This document shows positions 45,321 to 55,899 of a stretch of 64,000 nucleotides of DNA, in pieces. This DNA is from Isoetes taiwanensis. Taxonomy: Eukaryota > Streptophyta > Lycopodiopsida > Isoetales > Isoetaceae. The stretch covers positions 1,576,827 to 1,640,826 of the forward strand of contig JAJEKV010000133.1 in NCBI GenBank assembly GCA_021234155.1. Reading direction: 5' to 3'. Under the pieces are notes generated by a model. That model was not told the DNA's origin. It ran no database searches and saw only the letters and a program-made list of their open reading frames with translations. The translations under genes were made by a program, and so were the position numbers. Position 1 is the first letter of the stretch; each line of letters starts with the position of its first letter.

Positions 45321-46911
45321 GAATGGCATTATCATCCTAATCAATAGCGGTAGAATAGTGACAAAGAGGTACGTTCTCTCAAATTCTAAATGGTTCTCTT
45401 GTTTTTAAGACAGTAGATTGTTAGGAATAGGAGGCCTTTCGATCGTTTCCTTGCATTCTACTATAATATATTTGATGATTGCATTGTTTCTTTCGAGATG
45501 TAATTTTCATAATGTGTATGGACTTACAACTTTAGTTATAGACTTTGCAGATTTACTAGAGTTTGGGTCAAGATAAGTGGTACTTTAACTTGCATTCTCT
45601 GAAATCACACGGTCTCTTAACACATGTTTAAGGTTCCTGCAATTCAGAGTTCTGAATTTAGCCCCTATGCCAATTCATCTGAATTCAGCTACCTTTTACT
45701 CAAGCCTAGGTTCCAATCCAATACAAACTCCTTCACTAGCTTAGTTGAAGAGGGAACTTTCAGAAATGACCTTGGATTGTGGGCTAGATTCACCAGTTTG
45801 GCCTGTACATTTTGATACATCATCAAAACTTCTAAAACAGAGAGAGATTTGTTTGCTGTTGCCATCAGTTTGGCCTGTACATTTTGATACATCATCAAAA
45901 CTTCCAAAACATAGAGAGATTTGTTTGCCATTGCAAAAGAGTGACACCGCGGAGGTACCTAAACTTCAGCTTGATTGCCTTTCTATCCAAGAGAAGTACT
46001 GATTGGGGCCATGTACTCTTAGAGACAAACAATTAAAATGGTGTTTTAGTGAGATGTCATTCAGTATATTGGTTATTGGCTATCTGCATCTTGACAAAGA
46101 CAGGTTCCCACGGCTAGTATTGTTGAGCTGTTAGATCTTCTATCCTGCAATGCACTATCGCCTGAGCAGAAAGTGATTGTGGTGCAAACACAAAAATGTG
46201 CAGCATGACTTCTTACCTTGCTAACAATGTCTTGGAAATAAGCAATGTAAAACTTGCGTACTAATGGTTGCCATGTCTTGTCCAGTTCCTAATCACTGTT
46301 TATGGCTGCAGGTTGAAACTGGAAGCATTGAGCTCATATAGCACTTTTCCATCTACTGATGAACTTGAGTGCTCAAACTTTTGGAACCGAATTGAGATCT
46401 TGCAGGTAACAACAAGATCTTGCAGGCATCTTAATACAAGTATGATGTTGTCATTTCAACTGCACCACCAGATGATATCCCCCAAATTTTAGAGGGAGAT
46501 GCCAACTGCATTCATCAGATTGTATAAGATTCATATTAACTGTGGTATCATGCATTTATTAGGTTCAATTTCAGCCAGAAAATTCTCTTTTACCCATACA
46601 AACTTTCGCTGAAGTACCACAAGTTGCTCTTCCTTCCCATTGTAGGCCTGACTTCAGTGATGCATTGTCGATTACTGAAAGTTTCCAGGTGTAGTACTAT
46701 GGGCACTTCTGTATGCGTGCGCCGCATGACTATAGTGTTGCATATAAGTGTTTGATGTGCCTGTTTTGTGTTATTTCAAGGTCAACAAAAGCTACAAATG
46801 CACCTATAGTCTTGGAGCAAAGAGGCCCATAGAAATTTTAACAGATTCTGGAGGTAACTGTACCCTTCCAAAAACATCCAGCTTGAAGGTATTTCGGGAT
46901 CTGGTTGTGAT
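45321..46911 (+). CDS. Unidentified multi-exon gene, partial
   Basis: Several blocks have open frames and good splice edges. 45321-45369 lies between GCCTCGCAG and GTACGT. 45745-46000 includes a 24-residue in-frame repeat and ends QEK|GTACTG. 46312-46404 lies between GGCTGCAG and GTAACA and reads STDELECSNFWNRIEILQ. 46563-46689 lies between TTATTAG and GTGTAG and reads ENSLLPIQTFAEVPQ. 46783-46911 lies between TTTCAAG and GTAAGT and reads YSLGAKRPIEILTDSGG. The protein would be polar, Ser/Pro/Leu-rich and domain-free as far as I can see. No start, stop or function can be given. The PPR pieces downstream appear separate. Confidence 0.4.
45794..45937 (+). repeat. 72-bp tandem repeat inside the unidentified gene
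   Basis: CAGTTTGGCCTGTACATTTT starts at 45794 and 45866. The 72-bp period is a multiple of three, so the frame is kept and the peptide VWPVHFDTSSKL..REICL is duplicated. Preservation of the frame supports coding use. Confidence 0.9.
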
Positions 46912-47920
46912 GTAAGTACTTACGCTCTAAAATATGAACTTTCATATCCTCCTCCATATTGTATTGAATGTTACTTTGGTCAATCTCAATGTTAAGCCTA
47001 ATTATCACATGGAATCAAAGCATCCAGATGGAGTGGCCTATCATCTTGATCAATAAGTAGAGATTGAATATAAATCGTAATAATGATAACTATAAGAACT
47101 GTATAGTTCTATAACATCTGTAGCAAAAATATAGTTATAATTCAAACTCTGCTCATGGTGAGAACTTGGGCGGTTTTAATTCTTTATTTTGCTTTGGAGG
47201 GTACTTAACTTTGACAAGTTTCTTTCAAGTTCTGGAAATGCTGCAAATTCTTCAAAGCGAAGCATTTTTTCTATTCTTACTGGATTCTTATCCCTTCTTT
47301 TGAAACTCAAACTGGAAGCTTGAATTCTAGAGGGCTGAAACAAAGTAGGGCATCTTCAAAGGATGCTATATACTTCAGGGCTCGTTTTCAAATGGCAGGC
47401 CTTATCTTACTGCTAATATCAGCATTAGGTTGACTATCAGGAGAATATCTTAGTTTGAACAGCTTGAAAGTATTAACCAGTGGATTGGAGCATGAATAAA
47501 ACGTTTTAAGCACGTCCGTTCTACCAAAACTTTGGTCCCTTGCAAAAGCTAGAGAAATTATGAATGTTCCTCACAATGCTTGACACTGCTCATTTATAAC
47601 AGCGTGCAAAGCTTGGGCATATGGACACTTCTTTTAGTTCTATATCATCCTATGTCGTCCCACTTCTGAGTATCACGACATGTCAGTCTCCTTTGTTGAC
47701 TTTACATTTCTTGCTTCGTCGATGAAGAACTATCCCTAATCTAGACATGGGAACTTTTTGTCTCAAAAGCCTTCTGGCTCAATGTTTAAAGTATGTGTGA
47801 GACAAAAATGCCTAAGCAGAGGGCAGAAGGATGTCAATATGGATCAGCTAACAAGATTGGGAAACTAAGGGTTGCATGCTCGGCTAAAATGCTTTTGGTG
47901 TAAACCATAAAAAAAACCCA
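46912..47920. other. Intron-like or intergenic DNA
   Basis: No domain or repeat recognised. Confidence 0.3.
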
Positions 47921-47923
47921 TTA

Positions 47924-48800
47924 TTTCTTGGACTGCCATTATTGCAGCATGCAACCTCAATGGGCAATTCAATGTTGCATAGCAGTTATTTTGGAACATG
48001 GCCTCACATGGAGTTATGCCAAACAAGATCACTTTTATAAGCATTTTAGAGGTATGCTATTGCACAAGGGCATTATATGATGGGAAAATTATACATGCCT
48101 ATATCATCAAGTCTCGCTTGGATTCAGACCTTGTTCTAAGCAATGCTCTTCTTAATATGTATAGTAAGTGTAGCAACAGAGAGCAAGCAAGGCATGTATT
48201 TGATAACATGCAGGAAAGTAGTGTAATATCATGGACAAGAATTATTGCAGCACATTGCATTCCCTTGTTTATGACACTGGATTAGAGATGGATGTTATTA
48301 TGGCAAATGCCCTACTTGATATGTACTCTAAATCTGGAAGCCTCGAGAAGTCAAGAAGAACATTTGAAGAGATGCCAGAGTACAACATGGTCTCTTGGAA
48401 TGCAATTGTTGCAGCATATGCTAGATATGGCCAGGCAAAAGAAGCTTTTCTTTTCTTTGGCAACTGAATGGGGAAAAACCAGATGCCATTTCCTTAATCA
48501 ACATTCTCTTTGCCTGCAGCCATGCAGGCATGCTACTCGAAAGACATCACTACTTTGTCTCAATGAGTTTGGAACATAATATTGTACCAGTAATGGAACA
48601 GTATGGGTGCATTGTTGATCTGTCAAACGAGTAAGGCAATTTGATGAAGCTGAGGACTGGCTTGATAGCATGCCTTTTCAGCCAACTTCTATGTCCTGAT
48701 CATCTCTGTTTGTGCCTCTCGTATGCACAAAGAGTCCTTGACCTGAAAGTACTCAATGCATCCAGTTATGTACTTCTGGCCCATGTTTTTTGTGCCATGG
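47924..48800 (+). pseudogene. PLS-type PPR protein, broken
   Basis: PPR proteins bind organellar RNA, about one base per repeat. Here SWTAIIAAC (47932), GVMPNKITFISILEVC (48016), HAYIIKSRLDSDLVLSNALL, MYSKC, VISWTRIIAAH, then a second block LEMDVIMANALLDMYSKSGS and MPEYNMVSWNAIVAAYARYG (to 48465) show alternating P, L and S motifs. CSHAGMLL, EQYGCIVDL and NASSYVLLAHVF (48750-48790) are the last repeat and an E-type motif. Frameshifts occur near 48265, 48465 and 48625, and a stop truncates it before any DYW domain. PLS PPRs usually act in organelle C-to-U editing. Confidence 0.88.
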
Positions 48801-49289
48801 GATGATATCAAGTTTTTGATGTGGCTTCCTATCAAATAGTCCTATATTTTTTCCTATAAAGAAATACATACTGTCATTATTGCAGCATGCTGAATAGGCA
48901 GGTTCAGCGCAATTGTATTTATTGGTGTAAGGCCGCAAGGCAATTCCACAACCAAACAGACAAGCTCAAACTTCTCAGACAGTTGTGTTGAATATTTTTT
49001 ATTTATGTGATAGTACAAGTGAAATGCAGTTGATGCATGATTTATTATAGATGCTGATTATAAATGCTGCTTTTGGAACTGCACTAAGTGATCAATGCCT
49101 TGGCAACTGTGCAAATTTTTTTAAGCTGCGCACAGGATATTTGGTAGAATGATTACCCAAAGTGTTATATTTTACTCAAAACGAATGTTGTAATGAGGCT
49201 TTTCGACACTTTAAAGATATTATAAACAAGGTCAATTACGTGATGGTGATTGCTTCTCTTGATGAAGGAAGGAAGATGTGTTCCTGCAT

Positions 49290-49610
49290 CTATGACATTA
49301 AGTCGAGAACATTCGAAGAGATGCCAGAGCAGAACACGGTCTTATGGAATGTTATTGTTATGGCATGTGCATGCAAGGGAAGCTTTTAAAGGTTGACGTA
49401 GCTATGTGGCAACATTTTTAAATGTCATCTTCTTAATCAACACTTGCAGCCATGTTGAAGGGCATCACTACCTTCGTCTCAATGGGAATGGGTTTTGAAC
49501 ATAATGTTGAAGCATTAAGTGAACATATGGGTGTGATTATGCAGAAGCAACGTATCTCTGACCTGCAATGGAAAACGCACTAGTCAAGTATGGGTGCATT
49601 TTGAGAAGTA
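49290..49610 (+). pseudogene. PPR fragment, duplicate of 48350-48620
   Basis: RTFEEMPEQNTVLWNVIV matches RTFEEMPEYNMVSWNAIV in the upstream copy. About 100 bp later decayed counterparts of the HHYF.SM and EHN blocks follow. It is a partial tandem copy of the upstream PPR, more degraded. Confidence 0.75.
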
Positions 49611-49621
49611 GATTTTGATCT

Positions 49622-50146
49622 GTGGAAGAAAAAGCACAAAAAAATAATCTGATGAGCCTGATCTTAGTGAGCGAAGATTTGACGAAGAACCCACCCAAGT
49701 TCAAGCCCATGAAGCAGGGTATGAAGGGATTTGGGTTGATTTTTTATCAGATTGATGGAGTGGGGCAAGAGCAAGGACTTTTCAATGAAGGTGCAGTGAT
49801 GCAGAAGGACGGATGGGGACGTTTTCAAAGTGGGTTTGCGGCAGTGAAAAACATTTACTTCTTCCTTGCACCTTGCTGCAGTGGTCTTCCAGTTGAGAGA
49901 TCATGGCCTTCCAGATCCAAAATCAGAATAAAGGATTCATTGGGCCGGTCTTCGGAGCTCAGAAAAAACCCAACAAAAGGCAGAATGACAGATCGGCTGG
50001 AAGGGCAAAGGAAGGCTTCTACCATCGCCAGAGCTCCGCGTTCTGGCAGAAGGGAGGTGGGGAAGTGGGACTTGGTTTTGGGCTTTTATAGAGCCATGTT
50101 GGGCGCCGCAATCGGTTACACAAGAGCAAGTGCCATGCCACTCTGA
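49622..50146 (+). CDS. 174-codon ORF, unknown
   Basis: The longest clean ATG-to-stop frame in this part. It is basic (many R/K) with no motif I recognise. The +2 frame at 49903-50091 is also open (NQNKGFIGPVFGAQKKPNKR), and the minus strand at 49937-50215 is open too, so this may be compositional. I would not assign a function, and a non-coding explanation is equally possible. Confidence 0.25.
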   Translation: MEEKAQKNNLMSLILVSEDLTKNPPKFKPMKQGMKGFGLIFYQIDGVGQEQGLFNEGAVMQKDGWGRFQSGFAAVKNIYFFLAPCCSGLPVERSWPSRSKIRIKDSLGRSSELRKNPTKGRMTDRLEGQRKASTIARAPRSGRREVGKWDLVLGFYRAMLGAAIGYTRASAMPL

Positions 50147-50149
50147 CTC

Positions 50150-51250
50150 ACAGAGATGATTGAGCAACCAGAGAAGATTGGGGCCCTTCAAGATTGGTCG
50201 AAGAGGCGACTGCACGTGGCATTGTTACACTAAAATAATTAATAATAAACAAATAAAGGCCTTTTCCCTTAGTAAAACCGTTGCAGTGTTGCCATTATCA
50301 AGATAGATAGATAAATAGATGTGGAACCTATTCCACTACCACCGTCCACCACGGTGGCTTCCCCCATACTACTATAACCACATGACTATTGCTTCTTCTT
50401 CTTCTTGAAGAGCCCATGCAATGTCTGCAAAGAAAATAATTAGAAAAAAAAAATGAGTTATAATTGATTCAAAAGCATTCAAGTGAATATGAATGTTTAT
50501 AACATCAACGTTGCTACATAGAATAAGAGCTTCATTTTAAGTTGCCTAAAGCATTCCAAAGACAATCTTTACTTTGTTAGTAACTCACATAAGCATCTCG
50601 AATGTAGATTCTTTGATACTTTAATTTAGTACTCACCTAAGCATTCATATAAGCATCTCGAAATGCATGCTCTTTAATATTCTATTCTATTCTATTTGAT
50701 ACTTTAATTTAGACCTAAGCATTTTAAAACCAAATCTGAAATAACTTCTTTTGCTACATGAACCACAACAAATTCTATAAAAAGATTCTTTATCATACTC
50801 ACCCACTGCTATACACATGGGGTCGGGAAAGAGAAATGTTCGGCCGCCGCGATAAATTTCTTGTACTATTAAAGGTTATTAGGTGCACCATTGTAGGTTT
50901 TTAAGGAATCCATATCATTGTAGGTTATTAAGGAATCCATATTTGTTATTTAGATGCACTATTTAAGGTTGGAAGTGGACTGTCATGGCTGATCCTATCA
51001 CCATCACAAGACATGGGGTGCACTATCTAAAATGCACTATTGGGGAACATGCATCACCATACATGGGTGATGAGACCCCATTGATTTGGAGCTTTGGTTT
51101 TCATAGAAAAAACCATGTAAAGCTTATGAAACGAAACTGAGATTAATCTGCATCTAGTAAGGAGCAAAATTGTGTAAAAAAAATAAGAATTGCATTATTG
51201 CAGTTAATCTTGGCAGCATTTTTTCTATAAAGTGCACCATTGGTGCTCCA
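50150..51250. other. AT-rich DNA with small tandem duplications
   Basis: Holds a 27-bp pair (ATTGTAGGTT.TTAAGGAATC at about 50894 and 50921), a repeated TTTGATACTTTAATTTAG (50610 and 50695) with (ATTCT)n at 50678-50694, and a short (GATA)n at 50302. No gene seen. Confidence 0.4.
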
Positions 51251-51256
51251 CCTCCC

Positions 51257-51561
51257 TTATAGTGGCAAATCTTCCCAACGCTTCATCGCAACAAAAGCGG
51301 TCACTGCTTGGTTGCGTTCCTGTGTCGTATCAAATTTTAGCCTGTGTTGCTGCCCTTTCGATGTGTTCACAATGCAGATCAAAGGATCGTTTTCATCGGC
51401 TTCAATCCTCGCTCCAGTCTTATATCCCTCCCTGAAATTCAAAGAGCTGCCCGTGTTCCACATTAGCTGATAATCATTCTGGCTGAATACAAGACGGTGA
51501 CGAGCAAATAGTTCCCGTTTATCGATCTCCACATTAAATTTCACAGTTTTTTTTTATTATC
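51257..51561 (-). pseudogene. Host gene piece: PH-like C-terminal domain
   Basis: A 95-codon minus-strand frame ends at a natural stop. It reads EIDKRELFARHRLVFSQNDY, FREGYKTG, QQHRLKFDTTQERNQAVTAF and MKRWEDLPL. The beta-rich layout ending in a helix with ERN-x-AV resembles PH-like domains of SCAB1-type plant proteins, where an Ig-like domain precedes a PH domain. It abuts the outer end of the minus-strand copia LTR. I infer that it is the C-terminal exon of the same gene as the kinase/Ig piece at 52427, now in opposite orientation because of the inversion described in the findings. Confidence 0.5.
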
Positions 51562-51566
51562 TCTAC

Positions 51567-51750
51567 TATTAAACAAGTAATAACAAGTAAACAACAAGAG
51601 AAGGTTGCACACACAAGATACTTCCATTAATGCTTTTCATGTGTACATATATCTTGCCTAAAAGGCAAGTCTAATAATAAGTAGATAAATATACTAATAA
51701 TAGTAGATATCTAGATAAACATAGATGTGAGGCCTAGAATGCCTCGAACA
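51567..51750 (-). repeat. 3' LTR of the inverted copia element
   Basis: 184 bp, from TGTTCGAGGCATTCTAGGCC (minus strand, at 51750) to the TTAATA end at 51567. It appears identical over its whole length to 53032-53215 but in opposite orientation. It is bordered by TSD GTAGA (51566-51562, minus strand) on the outside and a G-rich polypurine tract on the inside. Confidence 0.95.
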
Positions 51751-51762
51751 CCCCCCCTGCAA
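51751..51762 (-). other. Polypurine tract of the copia element
   Basis: GCAGGGGGGG followed by TG on the minus strand, directly before the LTR start. It primes plus-strand DNA synthesis. Confidence 0.75.
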
Positions 51763-51935
51763 TCTTGGTCTCACATCTAAAACAAAATAGACCAAGGGTG
51801 CAAACTCCAACACGCCTACCCCCTAGGCCTTGGTCTAGTAAGAATATTACTACCGGGGATGAAAACCCCGCCCTTCGGTTTTGAGGGGAAAACCTTAGCG
51901 GTAATAAATCGACTAGCCAAGCATGATGATCACTC

Positions 51936-52312
51936 TCCAATAATTCCAAGAGAGATAGAAAATTGAAGATGTTTCTTCGACCCTAATGATTTCGTAAAGA
52001 TATCCGCAACCATAGAATCAGTCGGGCAATACTCCAAGACAATCGTCCTTTTCTTAACCTCCAGCTTCACATAATGATAATGGACTTCAATGTGCTTAGA
52101 TTTAGAGTGTAAGACTTCATCTTGAGACAAATTGATAGTACCCTGGTTATCACATAATAGCCGTGTCGGCTGCAATTGCACTTGTTGAAAACATTCCAAC
52201 ATTCTTCGCAACCAAACAAGTTCTCGACTCGCTAAAGAAGCAGCAACATACTCAGCTTCGGTTGAAGACACAGCAACACAATGCTGCCTTTTACTAAACC
52301 AGGAAACAAGAA
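51936..52312 (-). pseudogene. Copia RNase H, C-terminal part (inverted segment)
   Basis: Reads VLVSWFSKRQHCVAVSSTEA, then SRELVWLRRML, LLCDNQGTINLSQ, HSKSKHIEVHYH and VADIFTKSL: the distal half of copia RNase H up to the polypurine tract. The first third (the DADWAG and STSGY block) is missing, and the reading starts abruptly at about 52312. This is the piece lost from the plus-strand pol gene, which stops at 57000. Confidence 0.9.
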
Positions 52313-52426
52313 CTTAGTATTATTGACGCTTTGTTTTGGTTGAGAGGAATCATTTCTTACCATCCCAGGGGTGACCACGACCTATTTCGTTGTCAAACGA
52401 GAAAACGAAATTTCTCTAATTAATGA

Positions 52427-53026
52427 AACCATGCTTTTAAGGATCTCAAGTTTAAGGATCTCAACGCAAAAAATATGAAAGAATTATTAGAAAGGGGGGA
52501 AAGGCCTGAACTGCCGAAAGAAACTCCAGAGAGATTAAAGGAGTTGCTAAAGTGTTGCTGGGATCAGGAGGCCAATAACCGTCCAGATTTTGCATATATT
52601 CTGGAACAACTGTGGCATGTGAAGGAGGAACTTCTTGCGCATAAACATGGGAAATCTGGCTACGTTTCAAAGAGGGAAGCAGATCCTAGTGAGGGAGGCT
52701 CGTTACTCTCTCCGTCCCCAAGTCAAAACCAAATAAGTGAGCTAACGTTAGAAGGGGATACGAAGATAGGCGGTATGCTGAAAGCCAAGTTAAGGTTGGA
52801 TTCGGAACATTGCCTCTTACAGTGGTTCCGAGAGGACAAGCAAGGAAACTTATCTACAATCAACACTAAGCTGCTGAAAGGAGGAGGAGGCCAGATCGTA
52901 GAAGATGTATACAAGGTAACAGCCTACGACGCGGGTTCCAGGATCTCTGTCAAATGTTGTGTTTTAGAAAGCACACCGATGTGCGCCTCTGCCATTCATG
53001 CAAAATGGGTAACAGGTTGGGACCTT
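52427..53026 (+). pseudogene. Host gene piece: TKL kinase C-lobe and Ig-like domain
   Basis: AFKDLNAKNMKELLERG, RPELP, LKELLKCCWDQEANNRPDFA and ILEQL form the last part of a Raf-like (TKL) protein kinase domain, including the CW-x6-RP signature of subdomain XI. After a linker, LTLEGDTKIGGMLKAKL, LQWFRED and AYDAGSRISVKC look like an Ig-like/A9 domain of the kind preceding the PH domain in SCAB1-type proteins. Coding sequence seems to end near HAKWG, where GGGTAACAGG could be a splice donor. The N-terminal kinase part is absent here, and its last piece is on the minus strand at 57001-57041. A copia LTR starts at 53032, inside the putative intron. Confidence 0.7.
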
Positions 53027-53031
53027 GTAGA

Positions 53032-53215
53032 TGTTCGAGGCATTCTAGGCCTCACATCTATGTTTATCTAGATATCTACTATTATTAGTATATTTATCTA
53101 CTTATTATTAGACTTGCCTTTTAGGCAAGATATATGTACACATGAAAAGCATTAATGGAAGTATCTTGTGTGTGCAACCTTCTCTTGTTGTTTACTTGTT
53201 ATTACTTGTTTAATA
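53032..53215 (+). repeat. 5' LTR of the copia element
   Basis: 184 bp, TGTTCGAGGC to TTTAATA. It includes a small stem TTGCCTTTTAGGCAAG near 53115. Very short for a copia LTR. Identical by eye to the inverted 3' LTR. Confidence 0.95.
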
Positions 53216-53228
53216 TGGTATGAAGGCG
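53216..53228 (+). other. Primer-binding site, decayed initiator tRNA-Met type
   Basis: TGGTATGAAGGCG directly follows the LTR and differs from TGGTATCAGAGC by a few bases. Confidence 0.75.
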
Positions 53229-53269
53229 GCAAACGGTTTCCATGCATTAACACCGGAACAAGGGCGCTC

Positions 53270-54033
53270 TATGTGTTTGATGGGACGGTTATCCTCGCAT
53301 GGAAAGCGAAGATGAAAATTGTACTTGAAGCGACAAAGTTATTGATGTTGTGTTAGGAGTGGTGATCGTCCTTTGCAACTGAAAGTGCGCTGGGGTTCTT
53401 TGACACAAGGGGCCTCGATTATGATGCATGGCGCAAAGAAGTAGAAGATTGGGATGATAAAGATCAGGTTGCTCGAGGCATGATACTTTATGCCCTTAAG
53501 GATTCTATTCTTGTTGATGCCGAAGTATATGAGCATGCTGGGAGTATTTGGACAAAATTTATTTGAAGCGGACAAAACAAGAAGTGTTGCATCTACGTAA
53601 TAAATTGAGCAGTTTAAAGTATATGGTTACAGATTCCATTGATGATCATATTGATAAATTCAAAGAATTGGTAGAACAATTGTCAGCGGCTGGGGCACCG
53701 GTGGAGAAAGAGCAATTACCTGTCATGTTGTTAGGCACGATGCCTCATGATTTTGACACTATAGTCACTGTTCTTCTTAATAAAGAAGATTTGGCTTTTG
53801 AAAATGCATGTTTATCATTGAAAGATCATGTTCGTAAAGTGAAGCATGAGGTTGTTCCCCTAGAGGAAAAAGCTTTAGTTGTTCATACCACTCCTGATGA
53901 ACAAATTCTTACAGGTTCTCGACGTGCTAGAGAGCCTAGTGATGGCGAAAAGGCTTTTTATGTTGCATATAAAAAGTTTAAAAAAGAAGCATATATCCCA
54001 AGGCGGAATTTTTCTACTTTCGGCGGATTCTAG
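53270..54033 (+). pseudogene. Copia gag (UBN2-type)
   Basis: Capsid-like polyprotein: FDGT, W-x-x-KM-IVLEA, MILYALKDSILVDAE and HAGSIWTKF in one frame (to 53560). The main frame from 53548 follows with SLKYMVTDSIDDHIDKFKEL, LLGTMPHDFDTIVTVLLNK and a lysine-rich end at 54033. These are the UBN2/gag hallmarks. A stop at 53353 and a frameshift near 53560 interrupt it. Confidence 0.85.
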
Positions 54034-55507
54034 TGGTGGATTTTCCGTGGCACAAAATCGTGCTTTTCCCGGGTTCTTTTTGGCAATAAGGACCGTGGGT
54101 GTTCTTTTTGTGGAAAGTATAATCATGAGGATTCTAATTGTCATCTTCGTCAATTTTTTGAGAAACACCATGCTCATAATAACATGGTTTATGAAGCTCG
54201 GGGCTATGTTGGTGGATTCATCCACTTATTTTATTGTTGATTTGGGAGCAACTCAAGCACATGACTTATGCCAAGGAGCATTTGGTGAATTATTTTCCTA
54301 TTCACTTTCAAAAATTGGTCTATCTTGGTGACGATACTTGTCATAAGGTAGAAGGTATTGGAGATTTACGTATCTGAGACCTCATCGGGGTCTATATTTT
54401 AGGAGGTGTTCTCCATGTTCTGGATTCGCCGAACACCGCTTACGTTTCGACTTGTCGACTTAGGTGCGGTGGTGCAGTTTGAACGAAATGTTTGTCACTT
54501 CATTGTTGATGGTTGCATATTAGCTACTGCTCACCGCATGGGACATCTTTATCAGATTAATCTCATCGCTGATTTTGTGAATATGGCGGCAGACAAGGCG
54601 GTGGTTTGTCGATGTTGTGGCACCACGAGGGTTTGGTCATGTCGATTTCCCTTATCTTGTTGCCACAGGCGTAACAAAGGCGGTGTGAAAGGATTTCATT
54701 TATCTTCCAAGTCTATGGGCGGTTGTGATACATGTGCTCTTGGGAAATTGCATAGCCTCGTTCTTCAAATCGAGATTTCGACAACTAATATTCTTGACTT
54801 GGTGCACTCGACATTTGTGGTCCATTGCCATATTCACATGGAGGTGGTCGCTACTTTTTACTATTCATTGATGATTTTTCTAGATATACACATGTTTATA
54901 TTCTCAAAAACAAGTCTGAGGTATTTGCTAAGTTCAAGGAGTTCAAGAGGATGGTTGAAACACAAACGGGTAGGCGATTGAAAAGATTGCGCAGCGATGA
55001 CAATGGTGGTGAATATAAACGCGATGCTTTTGCTCAATTTTGTGTTGAAGAAGGTGTTCATCATGAGTTTACTATTCCTTATACACCTAAGTGAGAATGG
55101 AGTGTCCGGCGAATAAAGAATCGTACTATTTTGAATCTTTGCTTTCGTTGTATGTTGATTCATCTTGGGACTTGAAAGTTCTTTTGGCAGAATGCGTGGC
55201 AAGCTACGTCTATCTTGAGAATAGATTGCTTTTGTTGCTTTAGGTGATATGACTCCATATCGGTTATGGTTATGCGATAAGCCGGATGTTGCACATTTGG
55301 CATTTTTGGATGTTTGGCTTGGGTACATATTTCTACTCGTAAAAGCTTGACCCGATGTCTAGAAGGTGTATTTTCTTGGGGTATTCCTTTGACACCGGTG
55401 GCTATCGCTTTTGGGATATTGAGGCATGAAGAGTTATCTTGGGAAGAGATGTTATTTTTGAAGAGATCTGAGAATGGCTCGTGAAACTTACAATCCCACA
55501 ACTTCAA
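54034..55507 (+). pseudogene. Copia zinc knuckle, protease and integrase, frameshifted
   Basis: A CCHC-like knuckle (CSFCGKYNHEDSNCH) is readable near 54105-54160. A decayed protease region follows, then GCDTCALGKLHSL near 54722, the zinc-binding GAG-pre-integrase block. The integrase core is open at 54825-55094 (FLLFIDDFSRYTHVYI, RSDDNGGEY, VEEGVHHEFTIPYTPK), giving catalytic D...D of the DDE triad; the E region is beyond the stop. Sequence after 55100 is decayed. Confidence 0.85.
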
Positions 55508-55899
55508 CTGTTATATTGCGTGATTTTTCATCTTTGAAGAGGACGATGATCCTCTTGTCCTAAGTTCTCCAAATGCTACTAGTGCTCGAGAATCCTATGT
55601 TATCATCTTATACACTTCCTCATACTTCTACATCCGCCACAATTCTTTACCATCTCATATCCTTCATCATACTTCTACATCCGCTCACAATCCTTCATTA
55701 GTCCTTCATGAACTTCAGTCTTGATATGTCCGTCTCGATGAGCCCGATGATGATAATGGTAGCATGGATGTAGTACCGGTTGCATCTAATATTGTTTCCT
55801 CCTCACACCGTCATTGGCAACCTACTAAAAGAATTTTGGACTATCATCTTTGGATGTTATTATCTTGATGATACTTATTCTTGTTTTGCTATTACGGAT

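Noticed and set aside
50678-50694. (ATTCT)n run resembling the LINE tail at 41183
   Set aside because: The GTGGACGATAAAAT signature that precedes true tails of this family is absent.
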